Below, piece by piece: positions 8,658 to 19,300 of a DNA stretch of 64,000 nucleotides. The position numbers and the translations under genes were made by a program. Origin of the DNA: Parabacteroides sp. ZJ-118 (lineage in GTDB: Bacteria; Bacteroidota; Bacteroidia; Bacteroidales; Tannerellaceae); NCBI RefSeq assembly GCF_011038785.1, contig NZ_JAAKDT010000002.1, positions 62,001-126,000 of the forward strand. The letters are read 5' to 3'. Position 1 is the first letter of the stretch, and every line of letters starts with the position of its first letter. The notes beneath the pieces were generated by a model that had not been told where the DNA came from, made no database searches, and was given only the letters and a program-made list of their open reading frames with translations.

Positions 8658-9767
8658 ATGAAAAAGAAAAACTTTATTTACGTTTCCGCTTTATGCGCAT
8701 TGATGTCTTTCTCGTTTATGAGTTGTGGTGATGATGAGGATCCGATCCCGGAAATACCCGAGAACCCTGATCCCACTCCCGAACAGCCTGCGGAGGCCGT
8801 TTCCTTCAAGGCTTTGTATTTCTTGAACTCGGGGAAAATGGGCAACAACAATGCCTCCTTGTATATGTACGACATGGAAAAGGATGAGGTAGTCCCCGAT
8901 TATTTCTTGGCTCAAAATGGCAGGGGGCTGGGAGATACGGCACAGGATATAATCGTATATGGCGATAAGATGTATATCGCGGTATATGGAGAGTCTACGA
9001 TAGAAGTGACGGACCTGAAGGCAAAATCCATTAAGCAAATCAAGACAGAGGGACAGCCCCGTTATATGGTATCAGAGGGTGGAAAAGTCTATGTTACGTA
9101 TTATGATGGATATGTCGCTCGTTTGGATACCGCATCCTTGGAGGTTGAGGCGAAAGTAAAGGTCGGGCGGAATCCGGAACAATTGGCGGTATCTTCTGAT
9201 AAATTGTTTGTCTCTAACTCCGGAGGTATGGATTACGCCACCGAGGTTGGGTATGATAAAACGGTATCAGTGGTCGATCTGTCTACCTTTACAGAGATAA
9301 AGAAGTTGGATGTCGTATTGAATCCCACGCGGATACAGGCGGATGAGCAAGGAAATGTATATGTGATCTCTATGGGAAACTACGCGGATATCCCCAATAC
9401 GGTACAAAAGATAAACGCGGAGACGTATGAGGTTACTTCCCTTACGAATTGTCCGAACGCGACGGAGATGGCCTACGAGGGTGGCAAACTGTTCCTGTTC
9501 TATGCGCAATGGGGAATGCCCAGTCCTTCATTTTTAACTTTTGATACCAAGAGCCAATCCGCGGGTACGAGCTTTATTACAGATGGAACCGCGGTACAGT
9601 CTCCTTATTCGATCAGTGCCGCGGGTGGAAATGTCTATGTCGCGGAGTCTGATTACAAGAATAATGGCGATATCTATTGTTTTGGAAGTGACGGTAAATT
9701 GTCCAAGAAGTTCGGGGCCGGTCTGAATCCCATGAAAGTAGTTCTCGCTCAAAAAGATAATATCTAA
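8658..9767 (+). CDS. btuG: BtuG-like surface beta-propeller lipoprotein, cobalamin capture
   Basis: The 369-aa lipoprotein has its signal ending at Cys23 (FMSC) followed by GDDEDP, an acidic surface-export signal, and then a Pro/Glu-rich linker (residues 28-46). The rest is a YncE/DUF5074-like propeller with repeated blades, for example KMYIAVYGESTIEVTDLKAK, KVYVTYYDGYVARLDTAS and NVYVISMGNYADI. BtuG of Bacteroides is a surface propeller lipoprotein that binds B12 very tightly and hands it to BtuB. Position between btuB-like and btuF-like genes behind a cobalamin riboswitch supports the same role here. The stop codon TAA overlaps the ATG of the next gene by one base, so translation is probably coupled. 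Confidence 0.85.
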   Translation: MKKKNFIYVSALCALMSFSFMSCGDDEDPIPEIPENPDPTPEQPAEAVSFKALYFLNSGKMGNNNASLYMYDMEKDEVVPDYFLAQNGRGLGDTAQDIIVYGDKMYIAVYGESTIEVTDLKAKSIKQIKTEGQPRYMVSEGGKVYVTYYDGYVARLDTASLEVEAKVKVGRNPEQLAVSSDKLFVSNSGGMDYATEVGYDKTVSVVDLSTFTEIKKLDVVLNPTRIQADEQGNVYVISMGNYADIPNTVQKINAETYEVTSLTNCPNATEMAYEGGKLFLFYAQWGMPSPSFLTFDTKSQSAGTSFITDGTAVQSPYSISAAGGNVYVAESDYKNNGDIYCFGSDGKLSKKFGAGLNPMKVVLAQKDNI

Positions 9768-10885
9768 TGCGATTTCTGATTCTTATGGGGTTTGCTTTCT
9801 GGATGACGGCATGTACGCCATCCGGGAAGCAAACCTCTTCCAAGGAAGCTCTCTCCGCCGATAGCATTCAATATGCCCAAGGTTTCACGATCCGGCATTT
9901 TGATGCCTATACGATGGTGGAAGTGCGTGATCCGTGGGATCATACACGGCTTCTTCAACGTTATTTATTGATAGACCGGGAAAAGTCGGTCCCGGACGGA
10001 TTACCCAAAGGGACGATCGTGAAGGTCCCGGTAAAAGATATTGTGATTTATACCTCTGTCCATGCGGCTATTATTGATCAACTGCACGAGATCAATAAGG
10101 TCATAGGCGTTTGTGAGCCTCGTTATATGGATACCCCTGCCATACAAGAGGGCATACAGACCGGCAGAATCGCGGATTTAGGCGAGGCTACCTCCCCGAA
10201 TATAGAGAAAATGATAGAGATAGGCGCCGAACTGGTGATCGCTTCCCCATTCCAGAACAGCAGCTATGGGCCTGTTGAGAAGATCGGGATACCCATTATC
10301 GAAGGGGCGGACTACATGGAGGCATTCCCTTTGGGGCGTACGGAATGGATTCGCTTTTACGGTTTGCTATTCGGCAAGGAAGAAATGGCCGATTCTATAT
10401 TTAGGGCGACGGAACAAGCCTATCTGTCTCTAAAGGACTTAACCGCGAATGTGGACAATCGTCCCACGGTCTTGTCGGAGAAGAGGTTCGGCTCTTCGTG
10501 GTATGTACCATCCGGAGATGGTTATATGGCTCATCTTATCGAGGATGCCGGAGCCGATTATATGTTTAAGGATTTACCGGGTGCCGGAAGTACTCCCTTG
10601 GCATTTGAGACCGTGTTTGATCGAGCGATCCATGCGGATATTTGGCTCGTTAAATACAATCAGCCTTCCGAGATGACCTATGCCGATTTGCGCGCCGAGT
10701 ATACCCCTTACGAGAATTTCGGCGCTTTTAAAAAACAACGGATTTATACCTGTAATACAGGGGCAGTTCCCTATTACGAGGAATTCCCTTTGCATCCTGA
10801 ATATCTATTGAAAGATTTAATCTGGATTTTCCATCCGGAGCTAGTACCCGGTTATTTCCCCCGTTATTTCAGGAAAATGCTTTGA
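9767..10885 (+). CDS. btuF: BtuF-like corrinoid ABC-transporter binding lipoprotein
   Basis: The 372-aa protein has a lipoprotein signal (FWMTAC, Cys16) and a PF01497-type binding fold. VYTSVHAAIIDQL-like and IADLGEATSPNIEKMIEIGAELVIAS motifs form the N-lobe, and WYVPSGDGYMAHLIEDAGADY the C-lobe. In this family the protein takes B12 in the periplasm and delivers it to BtuCD. The ATG shares one base with the preceding stop. The permease and ATPase genes (btuC, btuD) do not follow; the next gene is a separately promoted pseudogene, so the transporter core must be elsewhere. Confidence 0.85.
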   Translation: MRFLILMGFAFWMTACTPSGKQTSSKEALSADSIQYAQGFTIRHFDAYTMVEVRDPWDHTRLLQRYLLIDREKSVPDGLPKGTIVKVPVKDIVIYTSVHAAIIDQLHEINKVIGVCEPRYMDTPAIQEGIQTGRIADLGEATSPNIEKMIEIGAELVIASPFQNSSYGPVEKIGIPIIEGADYMEAFPLGRTEWIRFYGLLFGKEEMADSIFRATEQAYLSLKDLTANVDNRPTVLSEKRFGSSWYVPSGDGYMAHLIEDAGADYMFKDLPGAGSTPLAFETVFDRAIHADIWLVKYNQPSEMTYADLRAEYTPYENFGAFKKQRIYTCNTGAVPYYEEFPLHPEYLLKDLIWIFHPELVPGYFPRYFRKML

Positions 10886-10910
10886 TTGTCTCAGCGGTTT
10901 CCTATCTTTG
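10881..10910 (+). promoter_or_regulatory. Promoter of the FAD/Fe-S oxidase pseudogene
   Basis: TTTG (10881-10884), an 18-nt spacer and TATCTTTG (10903-10910) closely match the Bacteroidota -33/-7 consensus. It overlaps the 3' end of the btuF-like gene and lies about 40 nt before the ATG at 10949. Confidence 0.6.
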
Positions 10911-10948
10911 TCGAAATTTCGTTTCCAGGCAAATAAAGGCATTAGACG

Positions 10949-12524
10949 ATGGAGATAAAAAAAGTATATGCTGACGCTCTAACTACATTAGCGAAAGGAA
11001 CAGATGCCGGGATTTACAAGTTGAATCCTGAACGAGTTGAAATCGTAAATTGCGTACGAGATGTAAGGCGTGTTCTCGCGGAGTGTGAGAAGACGGGTAA
11101 ATCCGTAACCTTTAAAGCCGGGGGAACCTCCCTGTCCGGGCAGACGATCACAGATTCTGTATTGATGGAAATCGGTCCTGATTATGGGAAAGTTGAGATT
11201 TCCTTGAACGGACATTTGGCGAAGTTCCCTTGTGGTATAACCGGAGAGGAGGCCAACCGATTGCTGAAACCTTACGGCCGTAAGCTGGGGCCTAGCCCAG
11301 CCTCCATCAAATCCGCGCGTATCGGTGGAATCGTAGCGAATAACTCGAGTGGCTCTGGCTACGGTATCATCTATAATTCCTACAATACGATTCAGGATAT
11401 GGAGATTCTGTTGGCGGATGGAACTTTCCTGGACACCGCTTCGTCGGAGAGCCGTAGGAATTTCATGAAAACGCATGTATCTTTGTTGGAGAGGCTGATG
11501 AATTTCCGTTTGGAGATCTTGTTGAATCCGGACATGCAAGACCGGATCCTCTCTAAATATGAGTTGAAGAACACCTGCGGTTATGGCATGAACTCTTTCT
11601 TGGATTATTCCGATCCATACGATATACTCATGCATCTAATGGTTGGTTCGGAAGGGACCTTGGGGTTTATCTCCTCGGTTACTTTCGAGACGGTCCCCGA
11701 TGAGCCCTTAAAAGCTTCCGCCTTGATTTATTTCCCCTCTTTGATGGAAGCAAGCAGAGCCATAGGCCCATTACGCCAGTGCAAGGTGTCTGCCGCCGAG
11801 TTGATGGATCGAAACGCTTTACATGCGGTAGAGGATGAACCGGGAATGCCGGAGATATTGCGCGCTTTACCCGATGACGCGGTAGCGTTGCTGATCGACA
11901 CGGCTTCCAATGGAGAAGAAGAACTTCAAATCCAATTCCGGGATATAGAGGAGCGGTTGGCAGATGTACAAACCCTATATCCGGTATCCTTTACGACCGA
12001 TCCGAAGCTCTACGCCACGTATTGGCGGGTACGGAACGGTTTGTTTACTTCCGCCGCGGGAAGACGCCCGCGGGGGACGGTATCTATTATTGAGGATATC
12101 GCTTTCCGCGCCCACAAATTCCCGCTTTGGACTCGGCATACACCTTCCGGTACGTCGAGGTTCAAGAGACGGACGGGTGTAGAGAATGGGATGGAAATGG
12201 TTTATTTCCCGGCTTGTATTACCCGTACGATGGGCGCTTCGGCTGATTATGAAGATGTGGATACAAGACAAGTTGGTGAGATTGGCAGGCTTATGCGCGA
12301 ACCGGGTGGTCTCTCCCGCTCGAGTCACTTGCTGCGGTTGGGCGGGAGACCGCAGTTTCTTCTATCCGGAACTAAATGCTTCCGGCCTTCATTATCTGAA
12401 ACCGGACCTGCGTGGAGTGATCGAAGGCTATAGCAATAGCCGTACGTGCGAGATCGGTTTGACGATGAATAGTGGGATATCCTATAAGTCGATCGTATAT
12501 TTGGTGGAAAAGGCTACCCGTTAA
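10949..12524 (+). pseudogene. Decayed FAD- and Fe-S-binding oxidase (D-lactate dehydrogenase / GlcD type)
   Basis: The first about 380 codons encode a normal FAD-binding domain (TFKAGGTSLSGQTITD, GPSPASIKSARIGGIVANNSSGSGYG, GSEGTLGFISSVTFET) and reach IIEDIAF. Intact relatives continue for a total near 900-950 aa with a C-terminal Cys-rich Fe-S domain. Here the frame jumps from IIEDIAF almost directly to the Fe-S-domain fragment GMEMVYFPACITRTMGAS. It then shifts frame near 12320, and the family C-terminus reappears in another frame (TCCGWAGDRSFFYPEL, SNSRTCEIGLTMNSGISYKS) up to a stop at 12522-12524. At least two deletions and one frameshift have removed most of the Fe-S domain. The promoter is still present, so a 494-aa product (10949-12433) could be made, but a working enzyme is unlikely. 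Confidence 0.88.
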
Positions 12525-12530
12525 AAATCA

Positions 12531-12568
12531 AAAACCCCGGTTTCGTGCAACTGAAACCAGGGGCTTTG
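12531..12568. terminator. Terminator hairpin after the pseudogene
   Basis: An inverted repeat (AAACCCCGGTTTC at 12532-12544 with GAAACCAGGGGCTTT at 12553-12567, one bulge) with an 8-nt loop is flanked by A-rich and T-rich tails. It can serve the plus strand and probably also the convergent gene that ends at 12623. Confidence 0.75.
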
Positions 12569-12622
12569 TAGTTTGGCATTCGAAATTATAGGGAGTTTTA
12601 TTTCATAGATTCTTTATCCATA

Positions 12623-13999
12623 TCAGGCGTAACCGTTGAGCATTCCGATGAAATACATCGGTTTTAAAATATATACCTTCAAGATCCAGGCGAGCCATTG
12701 CTCTTTTGATGTATCAATCATCGAGAATGGGAATGAAATGTCGGGTTTCTTATCGTAGTCAAACTCACAAAGCAACACATGGCCGTAATCCGTAACGATC
12801 GGGCACGCGGCATAGCCGTTGTACTTCTCGGTCGGCTCTTTGCCTTCCATGAGGGCGATCAGGTTCTTGGCGGCGATAGGCACTTGCTTACGGATAGCGG
12901 CAGATGTCTTACTGGTCGGGATACCGGCTACATCACCCAAAGAAACAATGTTCTGGTATTTCTTATGTATCAAGGTCTCTTTATCGACCATCACCCACGC
13001 CTCCGCGGCCAATTTACCCTCTGTCCAACCTAACCCCGCGTCACGGACGAAATCGGGGGCGGACATAGGCGGGGTGAAGTGCAAGAAATCGTAATCCTCT
13101 ACGAACGGCGTTACGATCTTTTCCTCGCCCTTTGTCTCTATCTTCTCAAAGTGCACCTGTTTCGCGGATGTGTCTACACCTTTCACACGTACATTCAAGT
13201 TGATAGGTATGTTACGTTCATCGTATATTTCCAGCAGGCGAGGCGTGAAATACGGGACATCGTATAGTTGCTTCGACGCGGTAAAAAAATCCAATTGCAG
13301 TTTGTCGCGAGTCCCTTGTTTCCTCGCGTAATGCTCGGACAATAAACAGATCTTTTTGGGAGCGCCGCCACACTTATGTTTTGTATAGGTATCGGTATAG
13401 ATACCTTTGCCTCCTTTTTTCACGAATTCCTGAATGGCTTTCCATGTCTTTTGAGCGCCCTCGAAGTCGTAAATGGAGTTCGCGTTTCCCTGTCCCAAGG
13501 TATCGAGGGTAATACCCTCTACTTTTTCCCAGTTACATTGCAATCCCGGGGTCAGGACTAAAAAGTCGTACGGAATCTTTCCGTTATTCAGGGTCGTTAC
13601 CTGATTCCATACAGGATCAACCGCGGCGACCGAGTCCTTTATCCATTTTATACCGCTAGGTATACAATCCTCTTGCTTCTTCCAAACATCTTCCGGTTGA
13701 TACACTCCTGAGGCGATCAGCGTGAATCCCGGTTGATAAAACTGACGATCGCTGGGGTCAATCAGGGTGATGTCCGGTTCATCAAGCCAATGTTTTAATC
13801 GGGCGGCCATACTGATACCGGCGGCTCCTCCACCGATAATGACGATTTTACCTTTTGCGTTGCTTGAGACAGCGTTTGCTTTTCCGGTATTGGCTCCTGC
13901 GATCAGTCCTGTCGCCGCCAATAACTTAAAGAAATGCCGTCTGTCGATGCCCTTCTTTTCCAGCGCATCCAATTGTTTCTCCAGTTCGTATTTCATCAT
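12623..13999 (-). CDS. Sulfide:quinone oxidoreductase-like FAD flavoprotein with Tat-type leader
   Basis: The start is the first of two adjacent ATGs at 13999, giving 458 aa. A more upstream in-frame ATG at 14041 adds an unlikely leader. The N-terminus carries a twin-arginine-like motif (DRRHFFKLLAATG, Arg20-Arg21), followed by the FAD Rossmann motif KIVIIGGGAAGIS (51-63). The conserved redox-site cysteines of SQR are suggested by GLQCNWEKVEG and HKCGGAPKK. The second FAD motif is SLGDVAGIPTSKTSAAIRKQ, close to the mitochondrial-type SQR branch. The amphipathic C-terminus (WLAWILKVYILKPMYFIG) would dip into the membrane. The family oxidises sulfide to polysulfide or persulfide and reduces quinone. 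The gene is alone on its strand. Confidence 0.8.
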   Translation of the reverse strand: MMKYELEKQLDALEKKGIDRRHFFKLLAATGLIAGANTGKANAVSSNAKGKIVIIGGGAAGISMAARLKHWLDEPDITLIDPSDRQFYQPGFTLIASGVYQPEDVWKKQEDCIPSGIKWIKDSVAAVDPVWNQVTTLNNGKIPYDFLVLTPGLQCNWEKVEGITLDTLGQGNANSIYDFEGAQKTWKAIQEFVKKGGKGIYTDTYTKHKCGGAPKKICLLSEHYARKQGTRDKLQLDFFTASKQLYDVPYFTPRLLEIYDERNIPINLNVRVKGVDTSAKQVHFEKIETKGEEKIVTPFVEDYDFLHFTPPMSAPDFVRDAGLGWTEGKLAAEAWVMVDKETLIHKKYQNIVSLGDVAGIPTSKTSAAIRKQVPIAAKNLIALMEGKEPTEKYNGYAACPIVTDYGHVLLCEFDYDKKPDISFPFSMIDTSKEQWLAWILKVYILKPMYFIGMLNGYA

Positions 14000-14066
14000 A
14001 TTGAAAGAATTTAAGATTTTATTCGACGGCAAAGGAAACACAATAAATCACGGGAGCCATGAAAAT

Positions 14067-14124
14067 GACTACTACACGACTTGCGCAAATGTTTTTTTTA
14101 TGGGACAAGACTACTACACGACTT
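14067..14124. repeat. 16-bp direct repeat, possible operator of the SQR-like gene
   Basis: GACTACTACACGACTT occurs exactly at 14067-14082 and 14109-14124. The copies are 42 bp apart start to start, four helical turns, and lie about 70 and 110 bp upstream of the SQR-like start. Identical, helically phased copies fit a regulator site. No protein is known to bind it. Confidence 0.6.
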
Positions 14125-14201
14125 TCTCATCCCCTTTTCACGAGTATTTAATAGGCTATTATATAGAATATTATATATTAGGCATATTCTAGAAAATATT
14201 T

Positions 14202-16262
14202 TTAGTAGTTCATCAAGAAATCGACAAGATTCGTATCCCCATCAAGGGCTAATCGCTTTCTTAAGCGATACCTTCTCAGCTCGATCGCCCGTACGGATAC
14301 ATTCATTAACGACGCGATTTCCTTCGTGGAAAGGTTCATGCGGAGCAAGCAGCAAATACGCAAATCTCCTGCCGTTATATCCATGTATTGTTGCCGCAAA
14401 CGATCCATGAAATTCTGGTGGGCGCTATTGAAATAGCTCTCGAACCGCACCCAATCCGCTTGATTGTTCAAGGTAGACTCCATCAAAGAACGCAAACGGG
14501 TGTATAATTTATTGGGATACCGGTCGCCCAAGGTCTCTTTCTGCTTATCGAGTTCTTCCAGTAGGGCCTGGATTGCCTCGTTCCTTTTTAGCAGGGCCGT
14601 GGTCTGGAGGGTCAGCTCATTGTTTTTGTTTTGCAACTCCGTTTCCAGCATCTCGCTTTTCATTTGTTGAAGCCTTTGCCGTTCGGCTTGTCGTTCAGCC
14701 TCCAGCTTTTCTTGTTCTTTTTTCCGCAAATTCCGTAAATGATACCGAAGCCCTTCTTGAATGGCGAGCCCTATCAAAGCGACGTAGATCAAATAGGCCC
14801 ATACGGTATTGTACCAAGGAGGGCGAACCGTGATTTGCAGCGTGATCTCGGGAAACGGACCCCGGGTTACATACTTGCGTACCCTTAGCTCATAGGTTCC
14901 TTCCGGAAGTTGCAAGAAGGTAACGCGGCCGTCCTTCTGCCAAGAAGACCAATCGGCGGATACCCCCTCCAGCTTATAGCTGATTTGGTGGTTGAGGGTG
15001 AATACCGTTGTCCCGATGTATAGCGAGAGCTCTTGGAAGTTATGGGGCAGGTCGATGCTTTGCGTGTCCGGATGCAGATAATGCGTGCCTTCTTGATCTT
15101 GATACTCGATGCGCGTAAACCACGGCATCGTTAATCCTCCCAGGCTTCCCTCTATTAATTGGCGGGTGTTGATCAATAGGGTCCCTTGCATGGCCGATAC
15201 CAGATCAAGGGAATCATTCAAGGGGATGATCCGTTTGCCGTTGGTCACCAGATTCAGATCGTAATTATCGAATAAGATCCGGCATTTTAAAGTCCCCGTG
15301 CCGTTCTCCCGATGGAAGAGCCCTGCCTCGTTGCCGGTCGTGAGCCAATACAAATCGTCTGGAACCGGGTAGATACTTTCCGCGTTGGCGAATACGCCCA
15401 ATACCTCCTTATTCTTAAATAAAGTGCTTACCGATAAATGGTTGTCGGTCGTATCCGGATGGATATATGAACGTCCGGTCTCATCGGATACCGGGGTAAA
15501 CGGATCTCCGAACATCAGGCTCCGGCTGAAGTAGCCGATATTTGTCCGGATATAGAGGCGGTTATCCTCTTTTACAGCGTCTTCCAACTTTCCGATCCGG
15601 CTTCTTTTACCTAACATGGCGATGGGAGGGTTGATATCTATCTGGGAGATACCATTATCCAGGGCGACCCAGATTAAATTATCATCCTGTACGCAGATGG
15701 AGCGTACGATGTTATCTTGTAACTGATTGTTGATGTTGAGATGTTGAAAGATTTCCCCCGCGTCGCCGGTGATATAAATACCGGACGTCGATGTGCCCGT
15801 GAAATGGAGACCTCCGGCGCTGGCGAAGGAAGTTGGGTGTTTCTCCTCGATTTCTTCCGGGATCGTGTAATTCGTCTCAGGATCATCGAAACGTATGTGC
15901 GGCGGGAGCGTATCGATCGGATGGTATTCCAGATTCCCGAGCCCGTCGTAAAGCCAATAGCCTAACGATGATTTGCCTTGGGTATAGATCGAATCGTTCC
16001 GGGACGATACTTTATAAACAGGGGTTTTATCCGGTAATGGATACGTTCTCCATGTATTCCCGTCGAATGTGACCAGGCCGGAATTATTAGCGACATATAA
16101 GATGCCACGGCGAGAAACCGCTACATCCCAATTTTGGCAACTGGCCTTATAATCGTCTACGGAATAATTTTGTACGAGGATAGAGGGAGCGACCACAGAC
16201 GCACGCGAGGCGAGAATCGCCACGATGGATAATGACAGGGTAAAAAGCAGTCGTCTGTACAT
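14202..16262 (-). CDS. Membrane-bound Y_Y_Y / LuxR-type transcriptional regulator
   Basis: The ATG at 16262 gives about 686 aa and a clean signal segment (MYRRLLFTLSLSIVAILASRA). The periplasmic part is a propeller-like sensor (WDVAVSRRGILYVANNSGLVTFDG) followed by a Y_Y_Y Ig-like domain (ISYKLEGVSADWSSW, LPEGTYELRVRKY). A transmembrane helix (VWAYLIYVALIGLAIQ) and a coiled coil rich in Glu/Gln (about 515-580) follow. The C-terminus is a LuxR-type helix-turn-helix (LSTKEIASLMNVSVRAIELRRYRLRKRL). Histidine-kinase and receiver domains are absent, so it resembles one-component membrane regulators of Bacteroidota that sense a periplasmic ligand. Target genes are not known. It ends 203 bp from the SQR-like start, which makes that gene one candidate. 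Confidence 0.8.
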   Translation of the reverse strand: MYRRLLFTLSLSIVAILASRASVVAPSILVQNYSVDDYKASCQNWDVAVSRRGILYVANNSGLVTFDGNTWRTYPLPDKTPVYKVSSRNDSIYTQGKSSLGYWLYDGLGNLEYHPIDTLPPHIRFDDPETNYTIPEEIEEKHPTSFASAGGLHFTGTSTSGIYITGDAGEIFQHLNINNQLQDNIVRSICVQDDNLIWVALDNGISQIDINPPIAMLGKRSRIGKLEDAVKEDNRLYIRTNIGYFSRSLMFGDPFTPVSDETGRSYIHPDTTDNHLSVSTLFKNKEVLGVFANAESIYPVPDDLYWLTTGNEAGLFHRENGTGTLKCRILFDNYDLNLVTNGKRIIPLNDSLDLVSAMQGTLLINTRQLIEGSLGGLTMPWFTRIEYQDQEGTHYLHPDTQSIDLPHNFQELSLYIGTTVFTLNHQISYKLEGVSADWSSWQKDGRVTFLQLPEGTYELRVRKYVTRGPFPEITLQITVRPPWYNTVWAYLIYVALIGLAIQEGLRYHLRNLRKKEQEKLEAERQAERQRLQQMKSEMLETELQNKNNELTLQTTALLKRNEAIQALLEELDKQKETLGDRYPNKLYTRLRSLMESTLNNQADWVRFESYFNSAHQNFMDRLRQQYMDITAGDLRICCLLRMNLSTKEIASLMNVSVRAIELRRYRLRKRLALDGDTNLVDFLMNY

Positions 16263-16336
16263 GGCCTTTAAACTGTAGAGACAAGGCATAAAGCCTTGTC
16301 TCTTATTACACTCACGCGAATGTAATCAAATTTTGA

Positions 16337-19300
16337 TTATTTGTACTCCTGCCAGCTCTTAATCTGAATATCTTCTACGTTCATCCCGCAGAAAGCGTCG
16401 ATGAAGGCGCTGGCCAGGCGGGCGTTCGTGATCAACGGGACGTTATGATCGATCGCCGCACGGCGGATCTTATAGCCATTGGTCAACTCGCGCTTGCTAT
16501 GATCTTTCGGGATATTTACCACCAGCTCGAAAGCGTGATTGCTGAACATATCCATGACATTCAAATCACCTTCCTCATCCGGCCAGCATACGGTGGTTGC
16601 CTTGATGCCATTATCGTTCAGGAACTTGGCGGTTCCGTGCGTGCCATAGATCGTATAACCCTTGGCATCCAGCACACGGCAAGGCTCCAGTAAATCGACC
16701 TTGCTCTTGGCGGCGCCGGAAGATACCAAGATGTTCTTCTTGGGAATACGGTTGCCTACGGCGATCATGGCGGAAAGCAAAGCCTCGTTGAAATCGTCGC
16801 CGATACAACCCACCTCGCCGGTGGAGCTCATGTCCACGCCCAATACAGGGTCTGCCTTGTGCAGGCGGGCGAATGAGAACTGGGAGGCCTTGATGCCGAT
16901 CCAGTCGATATCGAACGCGCTCTTGTCCGGTTTCGTGTACGGAGCATCCAGCATGATGCGGGTAGCCGTCTCGATGAAGTTGCGTTTCAATACTTTAGAT
17001 ACAAACGGGAAACTGCGTGAGGCACGCAAGTTGCATTCGATTACTTTCACGAAGTTATTCTTCGCCAAGAACTGGATATTGAACGGGCCGCTGATCGTCA
17101 GCTCCTTCGCGATCATCTTGCTTACTTTCTTGATGCGGCGGGCTGTCTCGAAGTAAATCTTCTGAGCCGGGAACACCAAGGTAGCGTCGCCGGAGTGAAC
17201 ACCGGCGAACTCGATATGCTCGGAGATCGCGTACTCAACCACCTCGCCATTCATGGCGACAGCGTCGAACTCGATCTCTTTCGTCCCTTGCATGAACTCG
17301 GATACGACCACCGGATATTCCTTGGATACCTTAGCGGCCAAATCCAAGAACTCGATCATCTGCTCTTTCGTATGGCAAACGTTCATCGCCGCGCCGGACA
17401 ATACGTAAGACGGACGGATCAAGATCGGGAAGCCTACTTTCTCGATAAACGCGTCGATCTCCTCCATGCTGGTAAGCTCTGCCCAACGCGGTTGGTCGAT
17501 GCCCAGCGAATCCAGCATCGCGGAGAATTTATGACGGTTCTCGGCACGGTCGATCGACAGCGGGGATGTACCCAATACCGGAACATTCTGGCGGTACAGT
17601 TTCATCGCCAGGTTGTTCGGGATCTGTCCCCCTACGGAGACGATCACGCCCCTCGGCAATTCCAGATCGATCACGTCCAGCACGCGCTCGAATGAAAGCT
17701 CGTCGAAGTAAAGACGGTCGCACATATCGTAATCGGTAGATACGGTCTCCGGGTTATAGTTGATCATGATCGATTTATAGCCTAGCTTACGGGCGGTCTG
17801 GGCGGCATTCACCGAACACCAGTCGAACTCGACGGACGACCCGATGCGGTAAGCTCCCGAACCCAAGATAATCACGCTCTTCTCATTCGGGTAGTAGGAG
17901 ATATCGTGCGGCGTGCCGTCGTAAGTCATATACAGGTAGTTGGTCAGCTCCGGATGTTCGGAAGCGACCGTGTTGATGCGTTTCACGCTCGGGAGGATAC
18001 CCATTTTCTTACGCAGGTTGCGTACGCGGATATTCTCTTTCTCCATGTTGCCTCCCGGGTTCTCTACGTAACGAGCGATCTGGAAGTCGGAGAAACCAAG
18101 GCGTTTCGCCTCTTTCAATACATCCTCCGGAAGGTCCTCGATCCGGTTGTAGCCTTTCAATACGTGGGTGTAATCCACGATGTTCCTCAAGGCCTCCAAG
18201 AACCAGCGCGTGATCTTTGTCAGCTCGTGTATCCTGTCTACGCTATATCCCTGCTCCAAGGCCTGCGCCACGGCGAAGATACGCAAGTCGGTAGGGTTCG
18301 CCAGCTCCTCGTCCAAGTTGTCGAAATGGATATCGTTGTTGCCTACGAAACCATGCATGCCTTGCCCGATCATACGAAGCCCCTTCTGCATGATCTCCTC
18401 GAAGCTCTTGCCGATCGACATGATCTCGCCCACGGATTTCATGCTGGAACCGATCTGGCGGCTGACGCCGACGAACTTCGTCAAGTCCCAGCGCGGGATC
18501 TTCACGATCATGTAATCCACCTCCGGCGCCTTGTACGCGGAGTTCGGAGTGCCCATCTCGCCGATCTCGTCCAGTCCGTAGCCCAACGCCAACTTGGCGG
18601 CGACGAACGCCAATGGATAACCGCTGGCCTTGGATGCCAAGGCGGAAGAGCGGCTCAGACGAGCGTTCACCTCGATCACGCGATAATCGCAAGTCTCGGA
18701 GTTGAAAGCGTATTGGATATTACATTCGCCTACGATTCCCAGGTGGCGGATCGTCTTGGTGGAAAGCGCCTTCAGCAGGTCTAATTCTTTCTCGTTCAAG
18801 GAGCAGGTCGGAGCTACTACGATACTCTCGCCGGTATGTACGCCCAGCGGGTCGACGTTCTCCATGCTCACTACCGTGAAGCAATGGTCGTTTTTGTCGC
18901 GGATCACCTCGAACTCGATCTCTTTCCAACCCTTCAAAGATTCCTCGACCAAGATCTGGGACGAGTAAGTGAAGGCGCTTTCCGCCAGCGCGCGAAGCTC
19001 AGCCTCGTCCCTGCAGATACCGCTGCCCATACCACCTAGCGCGTAAGCGGAACGGATCATGATAGGGAAACCGATTCTATGAGCGGCAGCCACCGCGTCG
19101 TCCATGTTCTCGACGGCTTGGCTGATCGGAGTCTTCACTTCTATCTCGTTCAGTTTCCTGACAAACAGGTCGCGATCCTCGGTGTACATGATAGCCTCAA
19201 CGGATGTACCCAATACTTTCACGCCATATTTAGCCAACGTGCCGTCGGTGTAAAGTTGAGTGCCACAGTTCAAAGCGGTCTGCCCACCAAACGCCAACAG

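Noticed and set aside
17906-18784. 292-codon plus-strand open frame inside carB
   Set aside because: Antisense to a highly conserved enzyme; the translation has no recognisable features.
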